Below, piece by piece: positions 44,901 through 53,541 of a stretch of DNA of 64,000 nt. Source of the stretch: Desulfatibacillum aliphaticivorans DSM 15576 (GTDB lineage: Bacteria > Desulfobacterota > Desulfobacteria > Desulfobacterales > Desulfatibacillaceae). Within the stretch, counting starts at the first letter, position 1, and each line of letters opens with the position of its first letter. A program made the position numbers and the translations under genes. The notes under the pieces are model-generated. The model saw only the letters and a list, made by a program, of their open reading frames with translations, was not told the origin of the DNA and searched no databases. Location of the stretch: assembly GCF_000429905.1 (NCBI RefSeq), contig NZ_AUCT01000017.1, forward strand, positions 1-64,000. Reading direction: 5' to 3'.

Positions 44901-45277
44901 TCATAATATCGTTCAAAGAAACGGTACAGATGGTCATACACGTCGGATTCAGCGGTGGCTCCGTCGCGCAGGGCATCCAGTGCCGCCTTGGCTTTTTTCA
45001 CCGGTTCTGTCTCTTCAGGGTTTGGCGCTCCGAAGTCCTTGGCGGTTTGAATGGCTTTTTCTACGGCAGCGGCGAGTTCAGCCTTTCTGCCTTCATCAAC
45101 CTGCCCGAAAGCATCCTCAATAATCTGCAGGAGATCTTTATCTATGAAGGATTTTACCTGTTGGGCCTTGGCCTGCATGATTCGATAAAATCCAAAATCA
45201 AGATCCGGCTGATCCAGCTGGAACAGCTCCGTAAGCTTGGCCATAAGCTTGTTTCTAAGTTTTTCTGTAGTCGGCAT
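41906..45277 (-). CDS. adenine-specific DNA methyltransferase (type III Mod-like, large)
   Basis: A 1123-residue N6-adenine methyltransferase. The order of motifs is DPPYNTGQDEF near residue 537, then VLDFFLGSGTTAATALKRN near residue 831 (AdoMet loop), so it is of the beta class, as in type III Mod proteins. The N-terminal 500 residues are an extra helical region not found in classical Mod (about 650 residues). AGGAG precedes the ATG. It is flanked by an SNF2-like helicase gene and a Res-like helicase gene on the same strand and stops in a TAATG overlap with the latter. Recognition sequence unknown; methylation would mark self DNA. Confidence 0.87.
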   Translation of the reverse strand: MPTTEKLRNKLMAKLTELFQLDQPDLDFGFYRIMQAKAQQVKSFIDKDLLQIIEDAFGQVDEGRKAELAAAVEKAIQTAKDFGAPNPEETEPVKKAKAALDALRDGATAESDVYDHLYRFFERYYDEGDFISRRYYARENAGKAAPFAIPYNGEEVKLHWANADQYYIKTAEYFSNYSFDITQAAEIRKMSDGEKVLNGIPEKTLKVHFRIVDASEGEHGNVKAAEDKKRFFILHEETPVEFNDADELVINFEYKALPGGKNDVDADTEKALKEKFGKSLNKGDMPNLAIAEKVIEAASGSEKAKEYLSALGLHAPTDKISNRPLLAKYINQYTARNTCDYFIHKDLSGFLKRELDFYIKNEVMHLDDIENADAPAVENYLAKLKVIRKIATKLIDFLAQLEDFQKKLWLKKKFVTETNYCITLDRISVDLYEEIAANDAQCEEWVKLFAIDEIKGDAGGLPGMGAPEYSVPLTTDFLKANDKLVLDTAFFSSDFKAKLIASIEDFDEQCDGLLIHSENFQALNLLRLKEFEKVNSIYIDPPYNTGQDEFLYKDNYQSSSWISLIADRIKLSHQLINDDGAIAISIDENEISNTLRILDDTYGKENRAGIATVKRGSVTGHKAINKGLVNIVEYIVLYAKNKSKWEPQRAFKARGRNDRYNNFIENRNLDSSEWRIISLLDAFSQHKNIPKRELKQRLGKKFEDEIYQFVKDNAASVIQLAYPDESNVSKDAQEAIKKSRKNKSEILHFKRNGVPDMYLIGGQRLLFYSDRLVEINGETVTAEPLSDIWDDILPNDLHNEGGVSLKKGKKPENLLNRIYDICCKPQDCVLDFFLGSGTTAATALKRNIKFIGIEQSNYFDDKALLRLKLVNKTNKKHEAERDFCFKYIRLESYEDTLNNLVFDDNPVRGKAIESNPSLKEDYMLRYLLDVETRGSQSLLNIDAFADPCAYALVVKKPGSDEQVKQHIDLIETFNYLLGLRLENMAAPQTFTASFTRKPDPELPEDQHTKLVVDGKIQQTAEGKWWFRKLEGWVPADPMNPNNGQKERVLIVWRKLTGNLEEDNLMLDEWFEKFRISTRDFEYDTIYVNGSNNLPNLKKDDENWKVRLIEEEFHKKMWEVGGEA

Positions 45278-45296
45278 CTGGTATACTCCTGACGAT

Positions 45297-48179
45297 TTAC
45301 TTAACGATCCAGCGGATCGTAAAAAGTGTCTCTGTTTCTGTTTTTTGGTCCATCCGCTTTGTCAACTGTTCGACCAGCGAATCCCGCTTTTCTGCTATTT
45401 CATCTTCAACATCAAAAATTTTCTGTTGTTGTCTGCGGCGCAAGGTTTCAAGCTTCTTCAATTCGGTCTGAAGCTCAGACTGTTCCTGCATGGTCGGAGC
45501 AAGCCTGACTTTTCGGCGGATATCGGCAATCTTGCGTTTGGTGTCATCCATCTCTTTGGCCGCCGCCTTTTCCATGTCCTCAGCCCACTTATCGAGCTGA
45601 ATACATGCTTCTGACAGATGCTTGTTGTTGTCTTCAAGGTTTCTGGTGATGGTGGCCTTGATATGCCTTTCACTATCTGCACAGAGCCTCTGCCTTATCG
45701 GTTCAGGAAGCGATGTTTCCTGGCTGTCATAACCAATACAATTGAAGAGCTTTTCTATTGTCTCCTGACCAAGATTCCCTCCGGCATCATCGATTGCCGA
45801 AAACAAAAGGTATTCTTCTGATTCAAACGAAGAGATTTCAAGCTTGCTGAGTGTAAGCCAGCCTGATCTTCCTTTGAGGCTTTCAATGACGGATATCTTC
45901 GTCGGATTATTGGTGATATCAAACACGACCGTTGAGACGGGGCAGAGTAAATCCTTGCCAGTTTGAATGACATGCTCTCCCAGAGGATGGCTCAGTCGAT
46001 ACAAAAACTCGCTGTTCTGCACGTCCTTGTTTTTTGTAACAAGATGGTAGGTGCCCAGCCTTGTGCCGTTAGCCAGTGGTTTGTGGAGATTAAAAGAAAG
46101 CGTGGAATCATCAAATGTCGCATGTTCGGACAGTACATGCTTGGTAACAGTCCAAAACTGTTTGCCGATCCGGTCGAGCTTTTCCTGTGTGCCAATCAGA
46201 TTGCCTTTCAATCTTTCATGAACGTCTTCATCGAAGTGTTCCAGCAGGACTTTTCTGGTATCTTTCAACTTAGTCTGGATAGATTCTTCCAGTTCTTTTT
46301 GAAGGGCTGCAAAGGCGCTTTGTATTTCATTTTCAGTCCGGCATTCCTGATAAATATCCAACACGCGCCGTTCAAAATCCACACCTGACTCGATGGAGCC
46401 AAGAACGTCGTCCGAGGCACCAAAAACGCCACTGAAAAGATTGAATTTATGCTCCAGGAGTTCATGTACCCGTCTGTCGGCCTCATTCTTTTCATTGAGA
46501 AAGTTGATAACAACGACATCATGCTTTTGCCCATAACGGTGACAACGACCAATGCGCTGCTCGATCCGTTGAGGGTTCCAAGGTAAATCGAAATTGATCA
46601 CCATGGAACAAAACTGCATATTCAACCCTTCAGCTCCGGCTTCAGTTGCGATCAAAATGCTTGCACTTTTTTTGAAGTGATCAAGGATTGCCGCCCTCAT
46701 ATCAACTTGCCTTGACCCGGTAATGCGGCCTGTATCTCTGTTGGCCTCCAGCCAGTCTATATAGATTTTTCCGGTTGAATCATCTTTGTTGGTGCCGTTG
46801 AAGGTAACGACCTGATCTGAAAATCCTTGGTTATTCAGATGGTTCAAAAGCCAATCCTGAGTTCTCCGCGATTCAGTAAAAATGACGGCCTTTCGGGCCG
46901 CACCCATCTCAGTCATTTTCTGGAAACCGACATCAAGTGCTGTGAGTAAAGCTTTGGATTTAGTGTCTATTCCTATGCTTCGCGCCCATCCGATATATTG
47001 ATCGATCTCGTTTACTTCATTCCTAAGACGGGCAATATCAATCTTCTCTTCCTGAGCAGGTGCGTTGTTTTCCGGGATAATGTCACTAATATCATCCTCT
47101 TCATCTTCAAGTATTTCATCCAACAAGTCTTCATCGATATCTGCCTGTTTGATTAATAGCTCTGAAACTGAACGGCCTTTTTTTGCATTTTCTAAAAGCC
47201 CCAATAAGCGCTCCCTTATGATTTCAAGGGTACCGGCAAGTGCGGTCGGTGACGATGCCAGTACCTTTCGAATAAGTAGGATCAACAGGTGCTTTTGTCT
47301 GGCAGGAAAGGCATATGTATCATCACGCATTAAATATTTGGAGACAGCCTCATACAGCTTATGCTCCTGCTCTGTAGGCTTAAACGGGCGCGTGATCAGC
47401 TTACGTTCTGTATAAGGAACATACTCAATCACTTGACTTCTAAGTGTGCGCCAGCAAAAGCCTTGAAGGCGATCGCGAAGTCCGGAAACGTCCCCTCCAT
47501 AATTGATGTACTGAGTTCTGAAAGACGCAAGATCTCCAAAAATGTTCTCATCTATAAGGGTTGAAAGGCCGTAAAGTTCGAGAAGAGAATTTTGCAGCGG
47601 AGTAGCGGTTAAGAGTAGTTTTTTTCTGTCTAATGTAGCTTGTCTGACAGCCTGACCAATCCGGTTGCTTTCCCTATATGCGTTTCTTAGTTTGTGCGCT
47701 TCATCAATGACAACAAGATTCCATGGGATGGCTCGAATGTCCATGGCCTTGCTGGCCACAAAGTGCATGGAGCAAATGATGATTTTTCGTTCATCGAAAG
47801 GATTCGGATTACCTGCTTTTTGTGAATCCCGATAGGTTTTGGCATCAAGGATCTGGCTGGGTAAATTGAATTTTTCCTCCAGCTCCACGGCCCACTGCTT
47901 ACGAAGGGAGGCAGGACAAACGACCAATAGTTTTCGACAGTTTTCAGCCCAGCTTTGACAGATCACCAGCCCGGCCTCAATGGTTTTACCAAGACCGACT
48001 TCATCAGCCAGCAGAACGCCCTTGGATAATGGAGATCTTAAAGCAAAGAGCGCCGCCTCGATCTGGTGCGGGTTCAGGTCAACACAAGCGTCAAACAAGG
48101 CACGGCCAAGGCGGTCTACGCCTTTGCCTCCAGCTCGAGTCAATTCATGAGCGAAATATTTGGAATGAAACTTCGTCAT
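45297..48179 (-). CDS. SNF2/RapA-like helicase
   Basis: A 960-residue SF2 ATPase. Motif I LADEVGLGKTIEAGL near residue 55, motif II VIDEAHKLRN near 155, motif III LLLTATPLQNSLLELY, motif V TEAGAEGLNMQ and motif VI QRIEQRIGRCHRYGQ near 538 place it in the SNF2/HepA group. The C-terminal 150 residues form coiled coil (KKLETLRRRQQQKI). SNF2-like helicases remodel protein-DNA complexes or translocate duplex DNA, and occur in several phage-defence operons. It is the second gene after the HTH gene, 19 bases ahead of the methyltransferase start. Confidence 0.88.
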   Translation of the reverse strand: MTKFHSKYFAHELTRAGGKGVDRLGRALFDACVDLNPHQIEAALFALRSPLSKGVLLADEVGLGKTIEAGLVICQSWAENCRKLLVVCPASLRKQWAVELEEKFNLPSQILDAKTYRDSQKAGNPNPFDERKIIICSMHFVASKAMDIRAIPWNLVVIDEAHKLRNAYRESNRIGQAVRQATLDRKKLLLTATPLQNSLLELYGLSTLIDENIFGDLASFRTQYINYGGDVSGLRDRLQGFCWRTLRSQVIEYVPYTERKLITRPFKPTEQEHKLYEAVSKYLMRDDTYAFPARQKHLLILLIRKVLASSPTALAGTLEIIRERLLGLLENAKKGRSVSELLIKQADIDEDLLDEILEDEEDDISDIIPENNAPAQEEKIDIARLRNEVNEIDQYIGWARSIGIDTKSKALLTALDVGFQKMTEMGAARKAVIFTESRRTQDWLLNHLNNQGFSDQVVTFNGTNKDDSTGKIYIDWLEANRDTGRITGSRQVDMRAAILDHFKKSASILIATEAGAEGLNMQFCSMVINFDLPWNPQRIEQRIGRCHRYGQKHDVVVINFLNEKNEADRRVHELLEHKFNLFSGVFGASDDVLGSIESGVDFERRVLDIYQECRTENEIQSAFAALQKELEESIQTKLKDTRKVLLEHFDEDVHERLKGNLIGTQEKLDRIGKQFWTVTKHVLSEHATFDDSTLSFNLHKPLANGTRLGTYHLVTKNKDVQNSEFLYRLSHPLGEHVIQTGKDLLCPVSTVVFDITNNPTKISVIESLKGRSGWLTLSKLEISSFESEEYLLFSAIDDAGGNLGQETIEKLFNCIGYDSQETSLPEPIRQRLCADSERHIKATITRNLEDNNKHLSEACIQLDKWAEDMEKAAAKEMDDTKRKIADIRRKVRLAPTMQEQSELQTELKKLETLRRRQQQKIFDVEDEIAEKRDSLVEQLTKRMDQKTETETLFTIRWIVK

Positions 48180-48185
48180 ATTGAT

Positions 48186-48386
48186 TTACTCTTTGTTGTT
48201 TTCTTCTTTGAAATCACTCGCTTTTCCTTCACGAACCCAGGTATCGACCTCGTCTTTCTTGAATTTCCAAAGACGGCCGATTTTATGGGCAGGCATGCCT
48301 TTCTCGCTTATCCACTTATAGACGGTATCTCGCTTGATCCCGAGATAGTCTCCAATTTCATCTACGGACAACCATCTGTCTTCCAT
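48186..48386 (-). CDS. excisionase-family helix-turn-helix protein
   Basis: About 66 residues with a MerR/excisionase-type DNA-binding motif (LSVDEIGDYLGIKRDTVYKWISEKG...AHKIGRLWKFKKDEVDTW). Such proteins direct DNA bending in recombination or act as small repressors. I chose the ATG at 48386 (MEDRW...) because GGAG lies 7 bases upstream; an upstream ATG at 48401 is also possible. It is the first gene of the SNF2-Mod-Res-CARF activator operon, so autoregulation of that operon is plausible. No integrase is seen near it. Confidence 0.75.
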   Translation of the reverse strand: MEDRWLSVDEIGDYLGIKRDTVYKWISEKGMPAHKIGRLWKFKKDEVDTWVREGKASDFKEENNKE

Positions 48387-48434
48387 TTTCGACTCCATCA
48401 TTCTTTGAGGGCCGTCCAAACGGCTCGTCAAGTT

Positions 48435-48554
48435 GTTTAACCGGACGGCATCCCATAGGGGCACAATCCGGCTACATTAGGTTAAACAGGGTTAAAGATA
48501 TATAGATGAAATGAAAAAATCAAGTTTTCTTTCCGGATTTAACCGAGTTTAGCC
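48435..48554. promoter_or_regulatory. cluster of GGTTAAAC / GTTTAACC half-sites upstream of the HTH operon
   Basis: Five related 7-8 bp units: GTTTAACC (48435-48442), GGTTAAAC (48480-48487), GGGTTAAAG (48489-48497), TTTAACC (48538-48544) and GTTTAGCC (48547-48554), in both orientations. They occupy the promoter region of the HTH-SNF2-Mod-Res operon and may be binding sites of the small HTH protein. Nothing else is recognisable in the 48387-48627 gap. Confidence 0.35.
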
Positions 48555-48627
48555 GAATTTCTTGCCGTCCCAGTACCCACGGGGAAGGTGAAAACTGCCT
48601 CGGAGGATATGGTCGAGGACAAAAAGA

Positions 48628-48662
48628 AACGCCCCGAAAGCGTGCGGGCGTTCCGGGGCGTT
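48628..48662. terminator. bidirectional rho-independent terminator between tail cluster and defence operon
   Basis: Perfect 9-bp stem AACGCCCCG / CGGGGCGTT with a 17-base loop. T-rich tracts follow on both strands (GGCTGTTTTT to the right; TTTCTTTTTGT on the minus strand). It stops the tail operon coming from the right and isolates the two transcription units. Confidence 0.85.
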
Positions 48663-48688
48663 GGCTGTTTTTCACGGATGGGATTGGG

Positions 48689-48946
48689 TCAGGAGCCCGG
48701 GCTTTCACCTGTAATCAGGCTGGTGTGAATCTCCTTATTCTGGGATTCATCCTGCTTCATTTTCTCCAGAAAGGCGGTGCAGGCTTCAGCCTCATCGAGC
48801 GGCAATCCGAGTTCCTCTTCCAACCGGCTCAACCTGTGGTGCAGGTTTTCGATCAGATTGAAGGAGTGATCCCGGACCAGTCCTTCCCGTTTTTCCTGTG
48901 GAGACGGGATGAATTCCGTCATCCCGCCACGGCGTTTAACGATCAT
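48689..48946 (-). CDS. small hypothetical protein, end of the tail operon
   Basis: An 85-residue protein with a central amphipathic helix (NLIENLHHRLSRLEEELGLP) and a Glu/Lys-rich tail. GGAGGG precedes the ATG. Last gene of the leftward tail cluster, directly before the terminator, following the large fibre gene. Small proteins in this position are often fibre-assembly chaperones, but no family is recognised. Confidence 0.6.
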   Translation of the reverse strand: MIVKRRGGMTEFIPSPQEKREGLVRDHSFNLIENLHHRLSRLEEELGLPLDEAEACTAFLEKMKQDESQNKEIHTSLITGESPGS

Positions 48947-48959
48947 CTCATGCCCTCCA

Positions 48960-51900
48960 TCAGCTCAGGGTTGCACCGAGGGAGTGAATTCTCGGATAGG
49001 TTAAGGCGCTTCCGGTCATCTCGGCTTTGTAGCGAACCTTGTTTCCCGATGGATCACTGAAGATTCGGACCAGCGTGTATTCGGTCCAGTCTTCATCGAT
49101 GGGTCGGGTGTCGTCGATGGTCATGGCTTCCCATGTCTCACCGCCATCATTGGAGGCGAACCACTGAACACTGGTGCCGCTGGGGATATCCATCTGAGTG
49201 TAGACCTTGGTGGATTCCACACCCTGCGTCAGCTCGTTCTCACGGGTCAAATAGGTGCCTGCGGTGTTGTTGAGGTAGCCAATCAGGTTGACATCCCGGA
49301 AGTTGAGCGCCGGAGTGTCGTTTCCCATGCCGGTACTGAAGCGCACCCGGACCAAAACGCCATTGGCCAGATTGGGCAGACGCTCTTCCTCGGCCGGAAC
49401 GACCGCATCCCATGTCGCGCCACCATCGGTGGAGTATTCCCAGATGAGATGAGTACCTTCCGGGATGGCCGAGTATTCATCGATATTCAGATCAGAGAAC
49501 TGCACACCGCTGACCGGCTGGAACTGGACCGTGCCTTCATTCTCGAACTCATAGCCGTAGAGCTTCATGGTGAGGTCGGAGCCGTTGAGCGGCGTCCAGG
49601 TCTCGGCATTGGAGCTTTCCAGAAGCACACCTTCGGCATAGGTCTGCCGGGTGATAATGCCCTGACGGCCAGTTTTTCCGAGGGTGGCGGTGCGCACTTT
49701 GTAGTTGGTGCTGTTGGTCAGCAGGACCACCGCATAGCTGGTATTGGCTTCCGCGTAGAACGGGTCGTCGAAGCTGATCTTGGTTTCACCGCCGAGATTG
49801 ATTTCCGACGGCGCGATCACCTTTTCTGCAAAGATGGTGTCGTTGGGCAATCCGGTGGTGACACCTCGAATCTGAACCGTTACCGGAATGGAGGCGTCAC
49901 GCTCGGTGAACTGAATCCCCACTGCCGAGAGCACCCGATTTTCCGTGAAGCTGAAGGTCTGGGCCAAGGGGTCGCGGCGGACAAAGATAGTGCGGGTTCT
50001 CCAGACGGTACGCACCACCGGCACACGAACGATGCGGGTAATAATGTTGGTCTGGATAAAGCGCTGGATACGGGTGATCACCAGCGGATCATTGATCTGC
50101 AGGCTGGCCCGGGCGGTGTACTGCCCATCCGCCATTTCCACGATACGATTGCCATTGCGGGCTTCCGTCGGCACCGTGAAGGAGGCGGTCACACGTCCGG
50201 CATCATCGCTGACCAGATTGCTGGACATGACACGGCCGTCACAACGCAGGACAATCCCGGAGCGATCCGGCGTGAAGTTGATGCCTGTTACCGCAATGCC
50301 GGTCTGGCCTCGGCGGCCGATATTGGGCGTGACCTGCAGCATGGCGGGCGGCTTTTCAAAGACCGCATACGGGTTGATGTTGCGTTCCTCGGACCAATCA
50401 TTCTGTTCGAGAATCACCTGTTCCGCTCCCGGCAACAGTGCCAGACTGCCGAAGAAGCTGGCATCGCTGCTTCCCGTATCCACCTCGAGGGGATTGGAAA
50501 TGGCCGAACGATCCGGAGAGGCAAACTTGCCCAGCTCATTGACCCGGGCATCCCACTCGGCATGATAGATATCCGACTGGGCCGTATTGGAGAAGTCGTC
50601 CGAATAGATGCCTTTCTTGGACTGAGCGTCGCGGTTCTGCAGTTCGTTGTTCATCTGATACTGGGCATCGTTGTATTTCAGGTCATCCACATCTTTGATG
50701 ATGTCGTGGATCTGATCCATGGTGATGCGGGTGAGCCCGAAATTGCGGATGGTCATATCGGTGGAGTTGGGCGGACAGTCGATGCTGCATAGTCCCAAGG
50801 TATCCTCCGGAACGATCGGGAGCTTGGGAAAATCCGCCGGAGCGCCTTCGAGTCGTTTGATCTCCCGGGTGGTGGCGTAGATGATGTCCTTGCGTCCGAG
50901 ATAATAATCGTAATCGATACTGCAGTTGGAGCCGTTGACCGGTTCATCACCCAGCGCTCCGCGACCGAAATTGACCACGTTGAGATTCCCCAGCTCGATC
51001 TGGGTCGTGGACATGGAAACCGCCGCCGAGCTGCTGGCCGGTGGATTTGAGGCCACAGGTTCGTCCACCGCATCATCGATATAAGAAATGGCTTCGCTGC
51101 CCAGCTCCTTGATGCGCTGGAAGTCCGTTCTGGAACCGTTGGTCGTGGCCCGGTAAACCCGATATCCGGTGGCACCGTTGACCGGCAGCCATGAAAGACG
51201 GTTCATCTCTCCGGCCAGAGTCATTTTCGAAAGGACGCTGCCGGAGTTGAAGGCGGTTTCACCCGAGCCATCAAAAGCGGTCACCACATAATGATAGGTT
51301 CCGGCTGTCGGATGGGCGGTAATACCGAACCAGCCGCCGTCCACATAATCCTCGCCTTTGATCATCTGCTTGGTGTAGGTCCAGCGCACGGTATAGGTGG
51401 TTCCGATGGCCGGTTCGTTTCCGGAGCCGATCCAGTCCACATGGTTGCCGGACTGCTGCCAGTCGATGCCTTCCTGAAAAATGGTGGCACCCTGACTGAC
51501 CTCCAGAATATCCACCACCGGATTGGGATCGAGCAAATCCTCTCCGCCGCCGACCGAGCCACGGGTCACATTGGCGGTCATCTCCACAATGGCTTCCACC
51601 TGCGTGGTCTCTTTGAGCGGTGTGGAATTGACTGGATAACGGCGCTGGCTGATGTTATAGGTTTTCTGTTCACCACGAACCGACTTGATGGCCACCGACT
51701 TGGGAACCAGCGTTGAGGTCGGCAGATCCCGCTGATGGCGGAAGCCCTGAATGTAGGCCCGGCCCGCATTGGTAATCACCTCGACATCGGTATCATCCAC
51801 CGAACCGATAAAGCTGTCGAAACCGCTGACCAGATAGCTTCCCGCCTGATCGAAGGTCCGCTCGGCAAGGTTCTGCAGCAGCGAATTGAGACCTTCGGCT

Positions 51901-52520
51901 GCGGCAAAGGAGAGCTGATCCTCGGTAATGGAGGAAACCGTAATCCGGCTGCCGGGAAGCGTGCCCAGCAGGTCGCGCAGATACAGATTGGATTTTTCCT
52001 GCACCGTCGCCGTAACATCACCGGTCACCCGGTCGAATTTGTAAACGGGCACCACCTTGCGCTCGGTCACGTTGTTGGGAAGCGTCAGTCCGGTGGTGTC
52101 GGTGGTCTTCAGGGCCAGCACCCATTTCTCTCGTTCGGCGGTGGGTTCACCTGTGGCCGGATTGATCAGCGACGGGTCTTGTGTGTAACCGTAATTGTAT
52201 TTGAGCAACTCGGCATAGACATAGTCCGCGCCACTGGTGGTGGCGGGATCATAGGTCAAGGTGGCTCCGGCGACCGCTTCCACATGGCCGTCGATATAGA
52301 TCATACCCGGCGTCAGGGTAAGCACGTTATCCAGCACTGTGACATCGAGGCCGCTCAGAATCGATCCCTCCTTAAAAAGGATATCGGCAATCTTGCGACG
52401 CTCGAGGTTGATCAGTTCCTGCTGTTCGTTCAGTTCCGAATCGAGCAGATCCCGGTCCTGATGATAGCGGATGCGTTTGTAGTTCTTGGCGGGATCGAAT
52501 GTATCTCTTGAAATACTCAT
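48960..52520 (-). CDS. large tail fibre/appendage protein (DUF4815-like)
   Basis: A 1186-residue structural protein. The N-terminus (FDPAKNYKRIRYHQDRDLLDSELNEQQ, split in two runs here) fits the DUF4815 attachment domain of phage tail proteins. A fibronectin-type-III-like segment (YHYVVTAFDGSG...YRVYRAT) lies in the middle, and the C-terminal third is beta-rich with repeated carbohydrate-module-like strands. It likely mediates host recognition at the tail tip. CCGGAGGT precedes the ATG. Confidence 0.75.
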   Translation of the reverse strand: MSISRDTFDPAKNYKRIRYHQDRDLLDSELNEQQELINLERRKIADILFKEGSILSGLDVTVLDNVLTLTPGMIYIDGHVEAVAGATLTYDPATTSGADYVYAELLKYNYGYTQDPSLINPATGEPTAEREKWVLALKTTDTTGLTLPNNVTERKVVPVYKFDRVTGDVTATVQEKSNLYLRDLLGTLPGSRITVSSITEDQLSFAAAEGLNSLLQNLAERTFDQAGSYLVSGFDSFIGSVDDTDVEVITNAGRAYIQGFRHQRDLPTSTLVPKSVAIKSVRGEQKTYNISQRRYPVNSTPLKETTQVEAIVEMTANVTRGSVGGGEDLLDPNPVVDILEVSQGATIFQEGIDWQQSGNHVDWIGSGNEPAIGTTYTVRWTYTKQMIKGEDYVDGGWFGITAHPTAGTYHYVVTAFDGSGETAFNSGSVLSKMTLAGEMNRLSWLPVNGATGYRVYRATTNGSRTDFQRIKELGSEAISYIDDAVDEPVASNPPASSSAAVSMSTTQIELGNLNVVNFGRGALGDEPVNGSNCSIDYDYYLGRKDIIYATTREIKRLEGAPADFPKLPIVPEDTLGLCSIDCPPNSTDMTIRNFGLTRITMDQIHDIIKDVDDLKYNDAQYQMNNELQNRDAQSKKGIYSDDFSNTAQSDIYHAEWDARVNELGKFASPDRSAISNPLEVDTGSSDASFFGSLALLPGAEQVILEQNDWSEERNINPYAVFEKPPAMLQVTPNIGRRGQTGIAVTGINFTPDRSGIVLRCDGRVMSSNLVSDDAGRVTASFTVPTEARNGNRIVEMADGQYTARASLQINDPLVITRIQRFIQTNIITRIVRVPVVRTVWRTRTIFVRRDPLAQTFSFTENRVLSAVGIQFTERDASIPVTVQIRGVTTGLPNDTIFAEKVIAPSEINLGGETKISFDDPFYAEANTSYAVVLLTNSTNYKVRTATLGKTGRQGIITRQTYAEGVLLESSNAETWTPLNGSDLTMKLYGYEFENEGTVQFQPVSGVQFSDLNIDEYSAIPEGTHLIWEYSTDGGATWDAVVPAEEERLPNLANGVLVRVRFSTGMGNDTPALNFRDVNLIGYLNNTAGTYLTRENELTQGVESTKVYTQMDIPSGTSVQWFASNDGGETWEAMTIDDTRPIDEDWTEYTLVRIFSDPSGNKVRYKAEMTGSALTYPRIHSLGATLS

Positions 52521-52535
52521 CTGTTTTACCTCCGG

Positions 52536-53069
52536 TTATATTTTGATGATCCCGACCAGCTCCACGCGGGTATCGGAAATCTTGTTGAAATCTGGAATGT
52601 TCTTCACTTCGTACAGGTAGCCCGGGCGGAGCACCTCACCGACCGGGTTGGTGTCCTGATGGAACACACCGCCCATGGCCAGATCACCACTCACGCTGGC
52701 CACGTATTCGACGTCGCCGCCGAAAAAGCCGTATTCGCGAATGGTGATGCCGTTGGCTTCGGCCTCATCAAAACGAAAGAAGATGCCGATGGTGTTGGTC
52801 TCTTCTCCGGTTTCCAGATAGCGGACACCGTTGACCACCAGCGCACCTTCGGCATCCTCCTTGAGGAAGGTCCGTTTGTAGAACCGCTTTCTGGCACGCT
52901 CGTTTTTAAGTGCAGCCTGCTCGATATCCGGCGCAGGCGGATTCTGCGGTTCGGTGAATGTTTCATCTCCATCCCCGATGGCGCAGTGGGTGATGCCTTC
53001 CACTGCCTGTCCCATCAGGAGCTTTGCCGTCAATACACGGCCTGATTTGACTATGAGTCCCAATGCCAT
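52536..53069 (-). CDS. phage tail-collar/fibre-like protein
   Basis: A 177-residue protein with an N-terminal collar-like segment (IVKSGRVLTAKLLMGQAVEGITHCAIGDG, as two runs) similar to tail-fibre assembly proteins, where the N-terminus binds the baseplate and a small globular C-terminus follows. The start has TAAGGAG upstream. Located between the fibre gene and further tail genes; probably connects the fibre to the baseplate. Confidence 0.65.
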   Translation of the reverse strand: MALGLIVKSGRVLTAKLLMGQAVEGITHCAIGDGDETFTEPQNPPAPDIEQAALKNERARKRFYKRTFLKEDAEGALVVNGVRYLETGEETNTIGIFFRFDEAEANGITIREYGFFGGDVEYVASVSGDLAMGGVFHQDTNPVGEVLRPGYLYEVKNIPDFNKISDTRVELVGIIKI

Positions 53070-53079
53070 GGTCTTCTCC

Positions 53080-53541
53080 TTATGTTTGAATCTCGTGTTC
53101 TTCGTTGATAATCACATTGAAAATGGCCACCCCCGCGTCTGCGGAACGGCCAAACTGCTGCTCCAGATGCTGGGCGGTGTCGGCCGTCAATACCCGGGAA
53201 CCGCTGATTCTGAGCGCTGTATCCAGCATTGCCTGTCGGGGATGCGTCACCCGAACGGCGGCAAGAGACAGCTGTTCAAATGCCTGCGGGATAATCAGCC
53301 AGGTATCGGCATCCCGCTCGATGAGGCCCGCCACAATGGCCTGACTGTCGGCCACCAATGCACGCTGGTTCGAAGCCCTGACAGAGGCATCCGCCTGAAT
53401 CACGATGGTGCGCCTTTGATCTCGAGGGCCGAACAGGTCGAAATAGGCTCCCTGCACAGGCGGCAGGTTGACCTGAAATTGGGGTCTGCGAATGCCCCGG
53501 ATAACGGCAGGTCTGATGATTGCTCCCTTATGCACGGCCAC
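53080..53541 (-). CDS. phage tail-associated hypothetical protein
   Basis: A 153-residue protein with a GTG start at 53541 (GGAGG 6 bases upstream). Alpha/beta content with a DTWLIIPQAFEQL strand-helix; no family recognised. It overlaps a 43-residue gene in another frame by 14 bases, suggesting coupled translation. Its place in the cluster implies a tail or completion role. Confidence 0.6.
   Translation of the reverse strand: MAVHKGAIIRPAVIRGIRRPQFQVNLPPVQGAYFDLFGPRDQRRTIVIQADASVRASNQRALVADSQAIVAGLIERDADTWLIIPQAFEQLSLAAVRVTHPRQAMLDTALRISGSRVLTADTAQHLEQQFGRSADAGVAIFNVIINEEHEIQT

Noticed and set aside
38634..48179. SNF2 helicase plus adenine methyltransferase resembles a class 1 DISARM system (drmD/drmMI).
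   Set aside because: No drmA, drmB or drmC-like gene is present, and the methyltransferase is of the beta-class Mod type (DPPY before the AdoMet loop), so type III-like modification is the better description.
49449..50792. A 447-codon plus-strand open frame opposite the fibre gene.
   Set aside because: Shadow of the GC-rich DUF4815-like gene; no ribosome site or known domain.
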